A stretch of DNA of 41,355 bases from Allobosea sp. Root483D1 (GCF_001429505.1 NZ_LMJW01000021.1:60348-101702); one strand, 5' to 3'. Positions 14,788 through 25,260 are shown, counted from the stretch's first letter. The notes: generated from the sequence alone by a model not told the origin. A program made the numbers and translations.

Positions 14788-16092
14788 CTATTTGCCGATG
14801 CAGAAGCCGGAAAACAGGCTGTCGAGCACATCCTCGACATCGACCTTGCCGATCAGGCGCGCCAGTGCCCTGACCGCGAGGCGCAGCTCCTCTGCGATCA
14901 GCTCCGGCTGCTCGTGCGGGAGCAGGACGGCCCGCTCGATCGCAGCGACAGCATCCGCCACCGCCGCACGCTGGCGCTCACGCGTGACGAGAGCGGGCTC
15001 GGTTTGGCCGAGCTTGCTGAGCCGAGACGCGATGAGCTCGATCAACTCGGGTAGTCCTACTCCGCTCATGGCGGACACACCGATCTCGCCGAGGCGAGCA
15101 CTACCGCCAAGGTCGAGCTTCGTTACAACTGCGATCTCGGTAGTGCCGGACTCGCTTCGTTCCGGCTCCGAATCGGGCGAACGCAACCGCAGCACCAGAT
15201 CGGCCTGGGCCGCCTTCTGGCGAGCGCGCCGCACGCCTTCCGCCTCGATTGCGTCGCCGCTCTCGCGCAGGCCTGCGGTATCGACCAGTACGACGGGAAT
15301 ACCGCCCAGGTCGAGCCTGACCTCGATGGCGTCCCGAGTCGTGCCGGCAATCGGCGAGACGATCGCGACATCGCGCCGGGCCAGCGCGTTGAGCAGGCTC
15401 GATTTGCCGGCATTGGGAGGCCCGGCGAGAACAACGACGAAGCCTTCGCGAACCCGCTCGCCGGCGGCGAAACTACCGAGTGCTACCTGCAGGCTACCGA
15501 GTATGCCCCGTGCCCCAGCCAGCGCTTCGGCGATCAGCGGACCGCCGACATCGCCCTCGTCGGAAAAGTCGATCTCGGCCTCGAGCAGCGTCATTGCCTT
15601 GATCAGAGCCTTGCGCCATTCGCCGGCCGCCTGGCCGAGCGCGCCTTCCATCTGACGCAGTGCCTGCTTGCGCTGCCATTCCGTCTCCGAATCGATCAGG
15701 TCGGCGAGACCCTCGACCGCAGCAAGATCGAGCTTTCCGGCCGCGAAGGCGCGGCGGGTGAACTCGCCGGCTTCGGCGAGCCGCAGGCCGGGCAGGTTGG
15801 TCAGCACGGACAGCAGTCGCGACAACACCGCGCGCGAGCCATGGATATGGAACTCGGCAACGTCTTCGCCGGTGAAGCTCGCCGGACCCGGAAAGAACAG
15901 CACAAGGCCATGGTCGATGATCGCGCCGGCGGGATCGTGCAGCGCCCGATAGGCGGCTTTGCGCGCTTCAGGCACCGGCCCCGCAATCGTTTCGACAGCG
16001 AATCGGACGCGCTCGCCTGACACCCGGACCACGGCGACACCGGCGCGTCCAGCGCCGGAGGACAGCGCCACAATCGTCGGATAGGCTTTCAC
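14788..16092 (-). CDS. mnmE: tRNA modification GTPase MnmE
   Basis: GTPase that forms the MnmE-MnmG complex for wobble-uridine modification (formerly TrmE/ThdF). The 434-aa product starts with GTG 16092, preceded by GGAAGCGAG. The N-terminal tetrahydrofolate-binding domain begins TIVALSSGAGRAGVAVVRVSG. The inserted G domain has G1 AGPPNAGKSSLLNAL, G2 TTRD, G3 DTAGLRES and G4-like TKLD. The C-terminus ends CIGK, the conserved terminal CxGK whose Cys is required for modification. It is divergent from the DUF255 gene, with only 32 bp between start codons. Confidence 0.97.
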   Translation of the reverse strand: MKAYPTIVALSSGAGRAGVAVVRVSGERVRFAVETIAGPVPEARKAAYRALHDPAGAIIDHGLVLFFPGPASFTGEDVAEFHIHGSRAVLSRLLSVLTNLPGLRLAEAGEFTRRAFAAGKLDLAAVEGLADLIDSETEWQRKQALRQMEGALGQAAGEWRKALIKAMTLLEAEIDFSDEGDVGGPLIAEALAGARGILGSLQVALGSFAAGERVREGFVVVLAGPPNAGKSSLLNALARRDVAIVSPIAGTTRDAIEVRLDLGGIPVVLVDTAGLRESGDAIEAEGVRRARQKAAQADLVLRLRSPDSEPERSESGTTEIAVVTKLDLGGSARLGEIGVSAMSGVGLPELIELIASRLSKLGQTEPALVTRERQRAAVADAVAAIERAVLLPHEQPELIAEELRLAVRALARLIGKVDVEDVLDSLFSGFCIGK

Positions 16093-16124
16093 CGCTCGCT
16101 TCCGCCAGGGTCGGAGTTCCGCCG

Positions 16125-18122
<1,998 letters not shown>

Positions 18123-18148
18123 GCCTGCGGGCGGACGCCACCCAAAGA

Positions 18149-18179
18149 AAAAGGCCCCGGCGCAACGCCAGGGCCTTTT
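18149..18179. terminator. Bidirectional intrinsic terminator
   Basis: A 14-bp inverted repeat with one mismatch (AAAAGGCCC-GGCG against CGCC-GGGCCTTTT, 3-nt loop) lies between the convergent DUF255 and rho genes. Its AAAA/TTTT ends provide a U-tract in either direction, so it can end both transcripts. Confidence 0.9.
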
Positions 18180-18204
18180 CATTCGCTGAGGCGGTGACCG
18201 CCGG

Positions 18205-19470
18205 TCAGGTATTCATCGAATCGAAGAACTCGGAGTTCTGCTTGGTCTGGCGCAGCTTGTCCAAGAGGAACTCGATCGCGTCCTGCGGACCCATCGGGTT
18301 GAGAATGCGGCGCAGCACATAGGTCTTTTGCAGGTCGGAGCGCGGCGTGATGAGCTCCTCCTTGCGGGTGCCGGACTTGATGATGTCGATCGCCGGGAAG
18401 ATGCGCTTGTCGGCCACCTTGCGGTCGAGAATGATTTCCGAGTTACCGGTGCCCTTGAACTCCTCGAAGATCACCTCGTCCATGCGGCTGCCGGTGTCGA
18501 TCAGGGCGGTCGCGACGATGGTCAGCGAGCCGCCTTCTTCAATGTTGCGGGCGGCACCGAAGAAGCGCTTCGGCCGCTGCAGGGCGTTGGCGTCGACGCC
18601 ACCGGTCAGCACCTTGCCGGAGGACGGCACCACCGTGTTGTAGGCGCGGCCGAGGCGGGTGATCGAATCGAGCAGGATGACGACGTCGCGGCCGTGCTCG
18701 ACCAGGCGCTTGGCCTTGTCGATCACCATCTCCGCGACCTGGACGTGGCGGGTCGCCGGCTCGTCGAAGGTCGAGGACACAACCTCGCCCTTCACCGAGC
18801 GCTGCATGTCGGTGACTTCCTCCGGCCGCTCGTCGATCAGCAGCACGATCAGATAGCACTCGGGATGATTGGTGGTGATCGACTGCGCGATGTTCTGCAG
18901 CAGCACGGTCTTGCCGGTGCGCGGCGGCGCCACGATCAGGGCACGCTGGCCCTTGCCGATCGGCGCGACGATGTCGATGACGCGCGGCGAGAAATCCTTC
19001 TTGGTCGGATCCTGCACTTCGAGCTTGAGGCGCTCGTCGGGATAGAGCGGCGTCAGGTTGTCGAAGTGGATCTTGTGCTTGATCTTCTCCGGATCCTCGA
19101 AGTTGATCGTGTTGACCTTGAGCAGGGCGAAATAACGCTCGCCATCCTTCGGGCCGCGGATCGGGCCCTCGACGGTGTCGCCGGTACGCAGGCCGAACTT
19201 CCGGATCTGAGTGGGCGAGACGTAGATGTCGTCCGGGCCCGGCAGATAGTTCGAATCGGAGGAGCGCAGGAAGCCGAAGCCGTCCTGCAGCACCTCGACG
19301 ACGCCTTCGCCGAGAATTTCGGTTTCCTGGGAAGCGAGCTGCTTCAGGATCGCGAACATGAGCTCCTGCTTGCGCATCGTGCTCGCGTTCTCGACCTCCA
19401 TGCCTTCGGCAAAGGTCAGCAGTTCGGTCGGCGACTTCGCCTTGAGTTCGTGGAGTTTGATTTCCCGCAT
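18205..19470 (-). CDS. rho: Transcription termination factor Rho
   Basis: Hexameric RNA-dependent ATPase/helicase for factor-dependent termination. The product from ATG 19470 is 421 aa, the usual length. The N-terminal MREIKLHELKAKSPTELL helix bundle precedes the cold-shock-like RNA-binding domain (GFGFLRSSDSNYLPGPDDIYVS). The ATPase core follows with Walker A APPRTGKTVLLQN, LLIDERPEEVTDM, the Q-loop region and SITRLGRAYNTV. The 67-residue upstream extension is discarded as unlike Rho. The rho, hemJ and hemE genes are co-oriented, with a 220-bp leader before rho that could hold its own promoter or autoregulatory sequence. Confidence 0.98.
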   Translation of the reverse strand: MREIKLHELKAKSPTELLTFAEGMEVENASTMRKQELMFAILKQLASQETEILGEGVVEVLQDGFGFLRSSDSNYLPGPDDIYVSPTQIRKFGLRTGDTVEGPIRGPKDGERYFALLKVNTINFEDPEKIKHKIHFDNLTPLYPDERLKLEVQDPTKKDFSPRVIDIVAPIGKGQRALIVAPPRTGKTVLLQNIAQSITTNHPECYLIVLLIDERPEEVTDMQRSVKGEVVSSTFDEPATRHVQVAEMVIDKAKRLVEHGRDVVILLDSITRLGRAYNTVVPSSGKVLTGGVDANALQRPKRFFGAARNIEEGGSLTIVATALIDTGSRMDEVIFEEFKGTGNSEIILDRKVADKRIFPAIDIIKSGTRKEELITPRSDLQKTYVLRRILNPMGPQDAIEFLLDKLRQTKQNSEFFDSMNT

Positions 19471-19690
19471 GGGGCACCCGGGTTGAGCAGGCCTGCACAA
19501 AGGCGGGCCAGACGGCAGCGGAGGGATCGACGGGACGAAGGGCTGGGAGCCCCACTTGTCAGGATGTCGTGCCGGCTGGCGGAAGCCGCCGTGGCACGAA
19601 CCGTCGACGATAGGGAAGGACGCGAACAGAAGGCGCAGAGGCTTGATAACCGCTTTCCCCGCCTGGCTCAAGCGGGAAACCGCACTGAAA

Positions 19691-20116
19691 TCAGAACGGC
19701 TTGACGATCACCAGGATGACGATGCCCGCCATCAGCACCGCCGGCACCTCGTTGAGGATGCGATAGAACCGCGCCGGCTTGTCGTTGCGATCCTCGGCGA
19801 AGGCCCTGACCCTGCCGGAGAGATAGCCATGCAGGCCCGAGAGGACAAGGACCAGCGCGATCTTGCCGTGCAGCCAGCCACCCTTGAAGCCGAAGGCGCT
19901 CCAGGCGAGGTAGAGCCCGAGCACCCAGGTGATGATCATCGAGGGATTGATGATCCCCTTGAGCAGGCGGCGCTCCATGATCTTGAAGGTCTCGGACTGG
20001 ATCGAGCCGGTCTGTGCCTCGGCATGGTAGACCATCAGCCGTGGCAGATAGAGCATCCCCGCCATCCAGGCGATCACCGCCATGACGTGGAAAGCCTTGA
20101 TCCATTCATAGGCCAT
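19691..20116 (-). CDS. hemJ: Protoporphyrinogen oxidase HemJ
   Basis: Membrane enzyme oxidising protoporphyrinogen IX to protoporphyrin IX in heme and chlorophyll synthesis. The 141-aa product has four hydrophobic helices. The N-terminal helix carries the conserved His in IKAFHVMAVIAWMAGMLYLPRL and the following VYHAEA. RRLLKGIINPSMIITWVLGL and GWLHGKIALVLVLSGLHGYLS supply the other family blocks. It starts 13 bp after the hemE stop, so the two heme genes are co-transcribed. An older name for this family is UPF0093/CopD-like. Confidence 0.9.
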   Translation of the reverse strand: MAYEWIKAFHVMAVIAWMAGMLYLPRLMVYHAEAQTGSIQSETFKIMERRLLKGIINPSMIITWVLGLYLAWSAFGFKGGWLHGKIALVLVLSGLHGYLSGRVRAFAEDRNDKPARFYRILNEVPAVLMAGIVILVIVKPF

Positions 20117-20128
20117 CTGATCGATCCT

Positions 20129-21154
20129 TTAGGCGCGCACCAGCTCGACCAGCCGCTCGACATGAGCGATCGGCGTATCCGGCAGAATGCCATGCCCCAG
20201 ATTGAAAACGAACGGACCTGCGCCGAATGCCGCACGGATCGCGTCGATCTCGCGATCGAGCTCCGGCCCACCCGCCCGCAGCAGTTGCGGATCGAGATGG
20301 CCCTGCACCGGAACGATCGGCTGGATCGCCTCGCGCACAAAGCCCCGGTCGATCTCGGTCTCGAGCCCGACCGCATCGATCCCGGTCTCGCGGACGTAAG
20401 ACGGAATGCCGGCGCCGGCTCCTCGCGGAAAGCCGATGATCTTCGCATGGGGATGACGGGCCCGGACCAGCGCCACGATCCGCCGGGTCGGTTCGATCGA
20501 CCAGCGCTTGAAATCCTCCGGCCCGAGCGAGCCCGCCCAGCTATCGAAAATCTGCACAGCATCGACGCCGGCTTCGATCTGCGCGTTGAGATAGGCCGCC
20601 GAGTTGACGACGAGCCGGTCGATCAGCCTGGCAAAGAGCTCGGGGTCGCGCTGGAACAGATCCTTGGCTGGCCCTTGATCCGGCGTGCCGCGCCCGGCGA
20701 CCATATAGGTCGCGACCGTCCAGGGCGCCCCACAGAAGCCGATGAGCGCTGTCCCCGCGGGCAGGGCAGCCTTCACTCGTCGGACGGTCTCGTAGACCGG
20801 CGCCAGCACGTCCTGGTCGATCTCGTTGCGGATTTCGCCAAGCCTGACTGCATCAGCGACAGGCTCCAGCCTCGGCCCTTCGCCTTGCGCGAACCAGAGC
20901 TTCTGCCCGAGCGCATGCGGGATCACCAGGATGTCCGAGAACAGGATCGCCGCGTCGAAGCCAAAGCGCCTGATCGGCTGCAGGGTCACCTCGGCTGCCC
21001 ATTCCGGATTATAGCAAAGCTCCAGGAACCCGCCGGCCTTGGCCCTGAGTTCGCGATATTCCGGCAGATAACGTCCGGCCTGTCGCATCATCCAAAGCGG
21101 AGGCTTCGGCAGCGTCTCACCGGAAAGAGTGCGGAGGAAAAGGCTCTCGTTCAT
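20129..21154 (-). CDS. hemE: Uroporphyrinogen decarboxylase
   Basis: Decarboxylates uroporphyrinogen III to coproporphyrinogen III in heme biosynthesis. The family start block PPLWMMRQAGRYLPEYRELR is near residue 18. IRRFGFDAAILFSDILVIP, GFCGAPWTVATYMV and IDSWAGSL-like IFDSWAGSLGPEDF follow. ATG 21154 gives 341 aa; a GTG at 21163 would add three residues and is a fair alternative. In alphaproteobacteria hemE typically flanks oriC, and here the gene-free origin region begins at its start codon. Transcription runs away from it. Confidence 0.97.
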   Translation of the reverse strand: MNESLFLRTLSGETLPKPPLWMMRQAGRYLPEYRELRAKAGGFLELCYNPEWAAEVTLQPIRRFGFDAAILFSDILVIPHALGQKLWFAQGEGPRLEPVADAVRLGEIRNEIDQDVLAPVYETVRRVKAALPAGTALIGFCGAPWTVATYMVAGRGTPDQGPAKDLFQRDPELFARLIDRLVVNSAAYLNAQIEAGVDAVQIFDSWAGSLGPEDFKRWSIEPTRRIVALVRARHPHAKIIGFPRGAGAGIPSYVRETGIDAVGLETEIDRGFVREAIQPIVPVQGHLDPQLLRAGGPELDREIDAIRAAFGAGPFVFNLGHGILPDTPIAHVERLVELVRA

Positions 21155-21253
21155 GAAAGGCACCGGGCTCTCTGCCCTTCTTCTAAAAAGAATCTCTTTT
21201 AAGAGAGTCTTCTGTTTTGACTGTTGGATAGGGGCACATAGCCCGCCGCAAGA

Positions 21254-21262
21254 TTGTCCACA
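21254..21262 (+). promoter_or_regulatory. DnaA-box-like site
   Basis: TTGTCCACA differs at one base from the TTATCCACA consensus and lies just downstream of the AT-rich block in the proposed origin. Confidence 0.6.
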
Positions 21263-21320
21263 ACCGGTCCACAGGTGACGCGTCGCCGCGCCGGGCGGCC
21301 TCCAAGGCGCCGGCCAGCCC

Positions 21321-21336
21321 TTAACAGTTTCTTAAC
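21321..21336. promoter_or_regulatory. CtrA-type box (TTAA-N7-TTAAC)
   Basis: TTAACAGTTTCTTAAC is an exact full CtrA recognition motif, within the proposed origin. In Caulobacter, CtrA binding to such boxes in the origin represses initiation; a similar role here is inferred. It could equally serve as a promoter element for ppsR or hemE. Confidence 0.65.
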
Positions 21337-21382
21337 GAATTGGATTTCGCCCTGGAGCGCGGCTCGGCGCCTCGTCCAAAAA

Positions 21383-21398
21383 TGATTCACGTGAAACA
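21383..21398. other. Near-consensus parS in the origin region
   Basis: TGATTCACGTGAAACA differs from the perfect parS only at position 3 (A for T). That change creates a GANTC site (GATTC) inside the ParB site. The core TTCACGTGAA is intact. It lies in the proposed oriC, 62 bp from the CtrA-type box. Confidence 0.75.
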
Positions 21399-21484
21399 TC
21401 CCGATTCAGCCCACAGGCCGATGCCTGTTGAGCTGGAAGCAGGGTTATCCCGCCCCTCTGCGATGGGGCTCTGGTTGTGCCCGG

Positions 21485-21493
21485 TTATCCCCA
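21485..21493 (+). promoter_or_regulatory. DnaA-box-like site
   Basis: TTATCCCCA differs at one base from TTATCCACA. A partial copy, TTATCCCGC, lies 40 bp upstream at 21445. Confidence 0.55.
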
Positions 21494-21616
21494 GTTGTCC
21501 CAGCCGTCCGAACCGGTCACCCGGCCATGTCCAGTCGGCTCGAAAAGGGATTCCCACGCTGGCGGAACCGCTCTAGAGCTGAATCGCAGAAGAGGCCGGC
21601 GAGGGCGACGGAAGCC

Positions 21617-22447
21617 GTGGCGCGCAATTATTTTCACTTGCACCTGGTCTCGGACGCGACCGGCGAAACCCTGATCGCGGTCAGCCGCGCTGCCGCGGCA
21701 CAGTACGAGGCAGTTTCGGCGATCGAGCATGTCTACCCGCTCGTCCGCTCCGAGAACCAGTTGTCGCGGGTGCTCGCCGAAATCGAGACCTCGCCCGGCG
21801 TCGTGCTCTATACGCTGGTCGAGCCGGAATGGGCCGAGCGGCTGGAAGCGTTCTGCCGCGATATCGGCTGCCCATGCCTGTCGGTGCTGCAGCCGGTGCT
21901 GTCGCTGTTCCAGTCCTATCTCGGCCAGGCTTCGGCGCCGCGTCCCGGCGCGCAGCACATGCTCAATGCCGAGTACTTCCGCCGCATCGACGCGATGAAC
22001 TACACGCTGATGCATGATGACGGTCAGCTCGGCGGCGATCTCGAAAGTGCCGATGTCATTCTCGTCGGCATCAGCCGGACCTCGAAGACGCCGACCAGCA
22101 TCTATCTGGCCCATCGCGGCATCAAGACCGCCAACATCCCGCTGGTGCCGCACGTACCGTTGCCCGTCGAGCTCGATGGCCTGAAGAAGCCTTTGGTCGT
22201 CGGTCTCGTCGCCAGTGCCGAGCGCATCATCCAGATCCGGCAGAACCGGCTGCTGTCGTTGAAGGCGGATGACGAGACGCCTTATGTCGATCCCGATGCG
22301 GTCGCCGACGAGATCACCCAGTCGCGCCGGCTCTGCGCCCGCAGGGGCTGGCCGGTGATCGACGTTACCCGACGCTCGATAGAGGAGACGGCCGCCGGCA
22401 TCCTCGACCTGCTGCGCGACCACCGCATGAAGTTCATCGCGACGTGA
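21617..22447 (+). CDS. ppsR: Pyruvate,water dikinase regulatory protein (PSRP family, DUF299)
   Basis: Bifunctional kinase/pyrophosphorylase that inactivates and reactivates PEP synthase or pyruvate phosphate dikinase. GTG 21617 gives 276 aa starting at the family's first block, YFHLHLVSDATGETLIAVSRA. The open frame extends upstream to 21428, but that part overlaps the origin motifs and is not family-like. The P-loop GISRTSKTPTSIYLAHRG is near residue 150. It is the first gene right of oriC. Its TGA overlaps the GTG of maf (GTGA), indicating coupled translation. Confidence 0.9.
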   Translation: MARNYFHLHLVSDATGETLIAVSRAAAAQYEAVSAIEHVYPLVRSENQLSRVLAEIETSPGVVLYTLVEPEWAERLEAFCRDIGCPCLSVLQPVLSLFQSYLGQASAPRPGAQHMLNAEYFRRIDAMNYTLMHDDGQLGGDLESADVILVGISRTSKTPTSIYLAHRGIKTANIPLVPHVPLPVELDGLKKPLVVGLVASAERIIQIRQNRLLSLKADDETPYVDPDAVADEITQSRRLCARRGWPVIDVTRRSIEETAAGILDLLRDHRMKFIAT

Positions 22448-23067
22448 CCGCCCGGGCGGCATTCTGGCGCGGGGAGGCGCCGCTCATCCTTGCTTCCGGC
22501 AGCGCGACGCGTCTGCAGCTGCTCGAAGCGGCGGGGCTCCCGGTCGAGGTGATCAAGCCGGTCGTCGACGAGCGCCTGGTCGAGGCGGAGTTCCTCGCCA
22601 TGGGCGGCCCGCCCGCTGGCGTCGCCGCGGCGCTGGCAGAAGCCAAGGCCTTGTCGGTTTCGCCGGGGCATCCCGGCCGGGTCGTCCTCTCGGCTGACCA
22701 GATGCTGATTTGCGAAGGTCGTCCGTTCCACAAGCCCGAGGATGCCGCCGGCGCCGAGCGCCAGATCGCCATGCTCGCCGGCCGCAAGCACGTGCTCACC
22801 TCGGCCTTCGCCCTGGCCCGCGACGGCCGGATCGTTGGTGGTGGCGCCAGCAATGCAGTGCTCGCCATTCGCCCGCTGACGCCGGACTTTATCAGGGACT
22901 ATGTCGCGCTGGCCGGCGCTGCCGCGACCACCAGTGTCGGCGGCTATCAGCTCGAAGGCCTCGGCATCCATCTGTTCGCGGCCATCGAGGGCGATCATTC
23001 CACCATCCTCGGCCTGCCGATGCTGAGCCTGCTCGCCACGCTCCGCAATCTCGGCCTCGCCGCATGA
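22444..23067 (+). CDS. maf: Maf-family nucleotide pyrophosphatase
   Basis: Nucleoside-triphosphate pyrophosphatase of the Maf/HAM1-like fold, acting on modified or non-canonical nucleotides. The 207-aa product has LILASGSATRLQLLEAAGLP with the characteristic SxSxxR motif, VVLSADQMLICEG with the metal-binding Asp, and GRKHVLTSAFALARDG and TSVGGYQLEGLG. It starts with GTG in a 4-bp overlap with the ppsR stop. The ppsR-maf-aroE-coaE-dnaQ run is conserved next to the alphaproteobacterial origin. The subclass (dTTP/UTP or m7GTP) cannot be decided here. Confidence 0.92.
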   Translation: MTARAAFWRGEAPLILASGSATRLQLLEAAGLPVEVIKPVVDERLVEAEFLAMGGPPAGVAAALAEAKALSVSPGHPGRVVLSADQMLICEGRPFHKPEDAAGAERQIAMLAGRKHVLTSAFALARDGRIVGGGASNAVLAIRPLTPDFIRDYVALAGAAATTSVGGYQLEGLGIHLFAAIEGDHSTILGLPMLSLLATLRNLGLAA

Positions 23068-23083
23068 ATTCCGTTTCAAGACC

Positions 23084-23917
23084 ATGACCAGACGTTGCTT
23101 CATCATCGGCCATCCCGTCGCGCATTCTCGCTCGCCGCTGATCCATGGCCATTGGCTCGCCGAATACGGTCTTGCCGGCAGCTATGAACGCGTCGACGTC
23201 CCGCCCGCCGAGGTCCCGGCCTTCATCGCGCGCCTGCGCGCCGGCGAATTCGTCGGCGGCAACGTCACCGTGCCGAACAAGGAGGCGGTGCTGCCCCTGC
23301 TCGACCAGGCCAGCGCGACGGCACGGGCCATGGGCGCGGCCAACACGCTCTGGATGGCGGATGGCCGGCTTCATGGCGACAACACCGATGCCTATGGCTT
23401 CCTCGCCCATCTCGATGCCTGCGTGCCTGGCTGGGCCGAGCGCGCCCGGACGGCGCTGATTCTTGGCGCCGGCGGCGCCGCCCGCGCCGTGATCCACGGC
23501 CTCGCCGAGCGTGGCGTCAATCGCATCCTCCTGGTCAATCGCAGCTCCGAACGTGCGGTCGACCTGGCGGCGTCGTTTCCGGAAGCAGTGGAGGCGCACC
23601 CCTGGCGGGATGTCGCCGTGCTCGTGGCTGAGAGCGATCTGATCGTGAACACGACCTCGCTCGGCATGCACGGCCAGCCGCCGCTGGAGATCGATCTCTC
23701 GGCCTTGCGTCCCGGCACGATCGTCGACGACATCGTCTATGTCCCGCTGGAGACGCCGCTGCTCGCCGAAGCCCGACGCCGTGGCGGCCTCCCGGTTGAT
23801 GGTCTCGGCATGTTGCTGCACCAGGCGGTTCCGGGTTTCGAGCGCTGGTTCGGTGTCCGCCCGCAGGTCACGGATGCGCTGCGGGTGAAGCTCGAAGCTG
23901 ACATTCCGGCTTCGTGA
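23084..23917 (+). CDS. aroE: Shikimate dehydrogenase
   Basis: NADPH-dependent reduction of 3-dehydroshikimate to shikimate in aromatic amino acid synthesis. The 277-aa product has the shikimate-binding HSRSPLIHGHWL, the catalytic Lys in GGNVTVPNKEAVLP, and DNTDAYGF with the partner Asp. The Rossmann motif LILGAGGAARAVIHGL, INTTSLGM-like VNTTSLGMHGQPP and the C-terminal GLGMLLHQAVPGFERWFG follow. It starts 17 bp after maf. Confidence 0.96.
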   Translation: MTRRCFIIGHPVAHSRSPLIHGHWLAEYGLAGSYERVDVPPAEVPAFIARLRAGEFVGGNVTVPNKEAVLPLLDQASATARAMGAANTLWMADGRLHGDNTDAYGFLAHLDACVPGWAERARTALILGAGGAARAVIHGLAERGVNRILLVNRSSERAVDLAASFPEAVEAHPWRDVAVLVAESDLIVNTTSLGMHGQPPLEIDLSALRPGTIVDDIVYVPLETPLLAEARRRGGLPVDGLGMLLHQAVPGFERWFGVRPQVTDALRVKLEADIPAS

Positions 23918-23939
23918 GCATGATGGCGGAGACGCTGCG

Positions 23940-24551
23940 ATGACCTTCCTGCTCGGCCTCACCGGCTCGATCGGCATGGGCAAGTCGACGACCTCGGCGA
24001 TGTTCCGCGCTGCCGGCGTGCCCGTCCACGATGCCGACCAGGCGGTGCACGATCTCTACTCCGGCGTCGCCGCGCCGCAGATCGAGGCCGCCTTCCCGGG
24101 AACCACGGTGGCTGGTGTCGTCGACCGGGCAAAGCTTTCTGCGGCCGTGCTCGGCCGGCCGGAAGCGCTGGCGCAGCTCGAGGCGATCGTCCATCCGCTG
24201 GTGCGCTCCGAGGAACAAGCCTTCCTGGCGCAAGCCCGCAGGAGCGGCGCGACCGTTGCCGTGCTCGACATCCCGCTTTTGCTGGAGACAGGCGGGGAGG
24301 GGCGTTACGACGCGGTCGTCGTCATCACCGCTCCGGCGGAGGTCCAACGCAAGCGCGTCCTCGGCCGTCCCGGCATGACGGAAGAGAAATTCGCCGCGAT
24401 CCTCGCCCGCCAGATGCCGGATGCGCAGAAGCGGCGCCTGGCCCATTTCCTTGTGGACACCTCGCGCGGGCTCGTGGCCGCCGAACGCCAGGTCCGCTCT
24501 ATCCTGAATGCCGTCGCCGGCCGCTTCGGCCGCAACGGGAGGGCGGGCTGA
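23940..24551 (+). CDS. coaE: Dephospho-CoA kinase
   Basis: Last step of coenzyme A synthesis, phosphorylating dephospho-CoA. The 203-aa product shows the P-loop GLTGSIGMGKSTTSAMFR at the N-terminus, VPVHDADQAVHDLY, the LEAIVHPLV block and VLDIPLLLETGGEGRYDAVVV. The lid/acceptor part follows as RVLGRPGMTEEKFAAILARQ. ATG 23940 has GGAGACG upstream. It ends 1 bp before the dnaQ start, so coupling is likely. Confidence 0.96.
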   Translation: MTFLLGLTGSIGMGKSTTSAMFRAAGVPVHDADQAVHDLYSGVAAPQIEAAFPGTTVAGVVDRAKLSAAVLGRPEALAQLEAIVHPLVRSEEQAFLAQARRSGATVAVLDIPLLLETGGEGRYDAVVVITAPAEVQRKRVLGRPGMTEEKFAAILARQMPDAQKRRLAHFLVDTSRGLVAAERQVRSILNAVAGRFGRNGRAG

Positions 24552-24552
24552 C

Positions 24553-25260
24553 ATGCGCGAGATCGTTCTCGATACCGAGACCACCGGCGTTGAAGCGCTG
24601 AAGGGCGATCGCATCGTCGAGATCGGCTGCGTCGAGCTGATCAATCATTGCCCGACCGGCCGCAACTACCACGTCTACATCAACCCCGAGCGGAATATGC
24701 CGGACGGCGCCTTCAGGGTGCACGGGCTCTCAGAGGCCTTCCTCTCCGACAAGCCGGTCTTCGCCGCGATCGCCAGCGAGTTCGCCGCCTTCATCGCGGA
24801 TGCCAGGCTCGTCATCCACAACGCCGCCTTCGACGTCGGCTTCATCAACATGGAGTTCGGCCGGCTCGGCCTGCCGCCGATCGTGTCGGCGCTCGTGGTC
24901 GACACGCTCGCCATGGCGAGACGCAAGCATCCCGGCGCCAGCAACAGCCTGGACGCGCTTTGCTCGCGCTACGGCATCGACAACAGCCGCCGCACCAAGC
25001 ACGGCGCGCTGCTCGACTCCGAGATCCTCGCCGAAGTCTATATCGAGCTGATCGGCGGCAAGCAGACGAGCCTCGGCTTCGGCAGCGCTGCTGCGGGCAA
25101 GGCCGGCGCCGGGCTCGCAGCGGCGATCGAACGCCCCGTCCGCCAGCGCCCGCTCGCGCCCCGGCTGACGCCGGAGGAACGAGCGGCCCATGAGGCTTTC
25201 GTGATGAAGCTCAAGGGGCCGCTCTGGCGTGGCTATCTCGGTGTGCCTGAGGAGGCGTGA
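24553..25260 (+). CDS. dnaQ: DNA polymerase III subunit epsilon
   Basis: Proofreading 3'-5' exonuclease of the replicative polymerase. The 235-aa product is a DEDDh nuclease: Exo I IVLDTETTGVEALKGDRIVE, Exo II HNAAFDVGFINMEF, and Exo IIIe with His and Asp in KHGALLDSEILAEVYIEL. ATG 24553 is chosen because the family starts immediately before Exo I; the longer frame overlaps coaE. The C-terminal tail after about residue 180 would carry the polymerase-binding segment. The coaE-dnaQ adjacency is standard near this origin. Confidence 0.95.
   Translation: MREIVLDTETTGVEALKGDRIVEIGCVELINHCPTGRNYHVYINPERNMPDGAFRVHGLSEAFLSDKPVFAAIASEFAAFIADARLVIHNAAFDVGFINMEFGRLGLPPIVSALVVDTLAMARRKHPGASNSLDALCSRYGIDNSRRTKHGALLDSEILAEVYIELIGGKQTSLGFGSAAAGKAGAGLAAAIERPVRQRPLAPRLTPEERAAHEAFVMKLKGPLWRGYLGVPEEA

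Larger units (their letters stand above)
21155..21616. other. Candidate chromosomal replication origin (oriC)
   Basis: A non-coding stretch of 462 bp between divergent hemE and ppsR, the standard alphaproteobacterial oriC location. It contains an AT-rich block at 21181-21230, DnaA-box-like TTGTCCACA (21254) and TTATCCCCA (21485), each one mismatch from TTATCCACA, and a weaker TTATCCCGC (21445). It also holds one CtrA-type box (21321-21336), a near-consensus parS (21383-21398) and GANTC sites at 21190, 21205, 21384, 21403, 21549 and 21581. Gene orientation diverges from it. The assignment rests on position and motifs, without any replication data. Confidence 0.85.

Noticed and set aside
18328..21202. 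Large plus-strand frames opposite rho, hemJ and hemE
   Set aside because: They mirror well-identified genes and carry no motif.
21428..21616. N-terminal extension of ppsR through the origin
   Set aside because: The extension is Arg/Pro-rich, unlike the family, starts with TTG and overlaps DnaA-like sites; GTG 21617 fits the family start.
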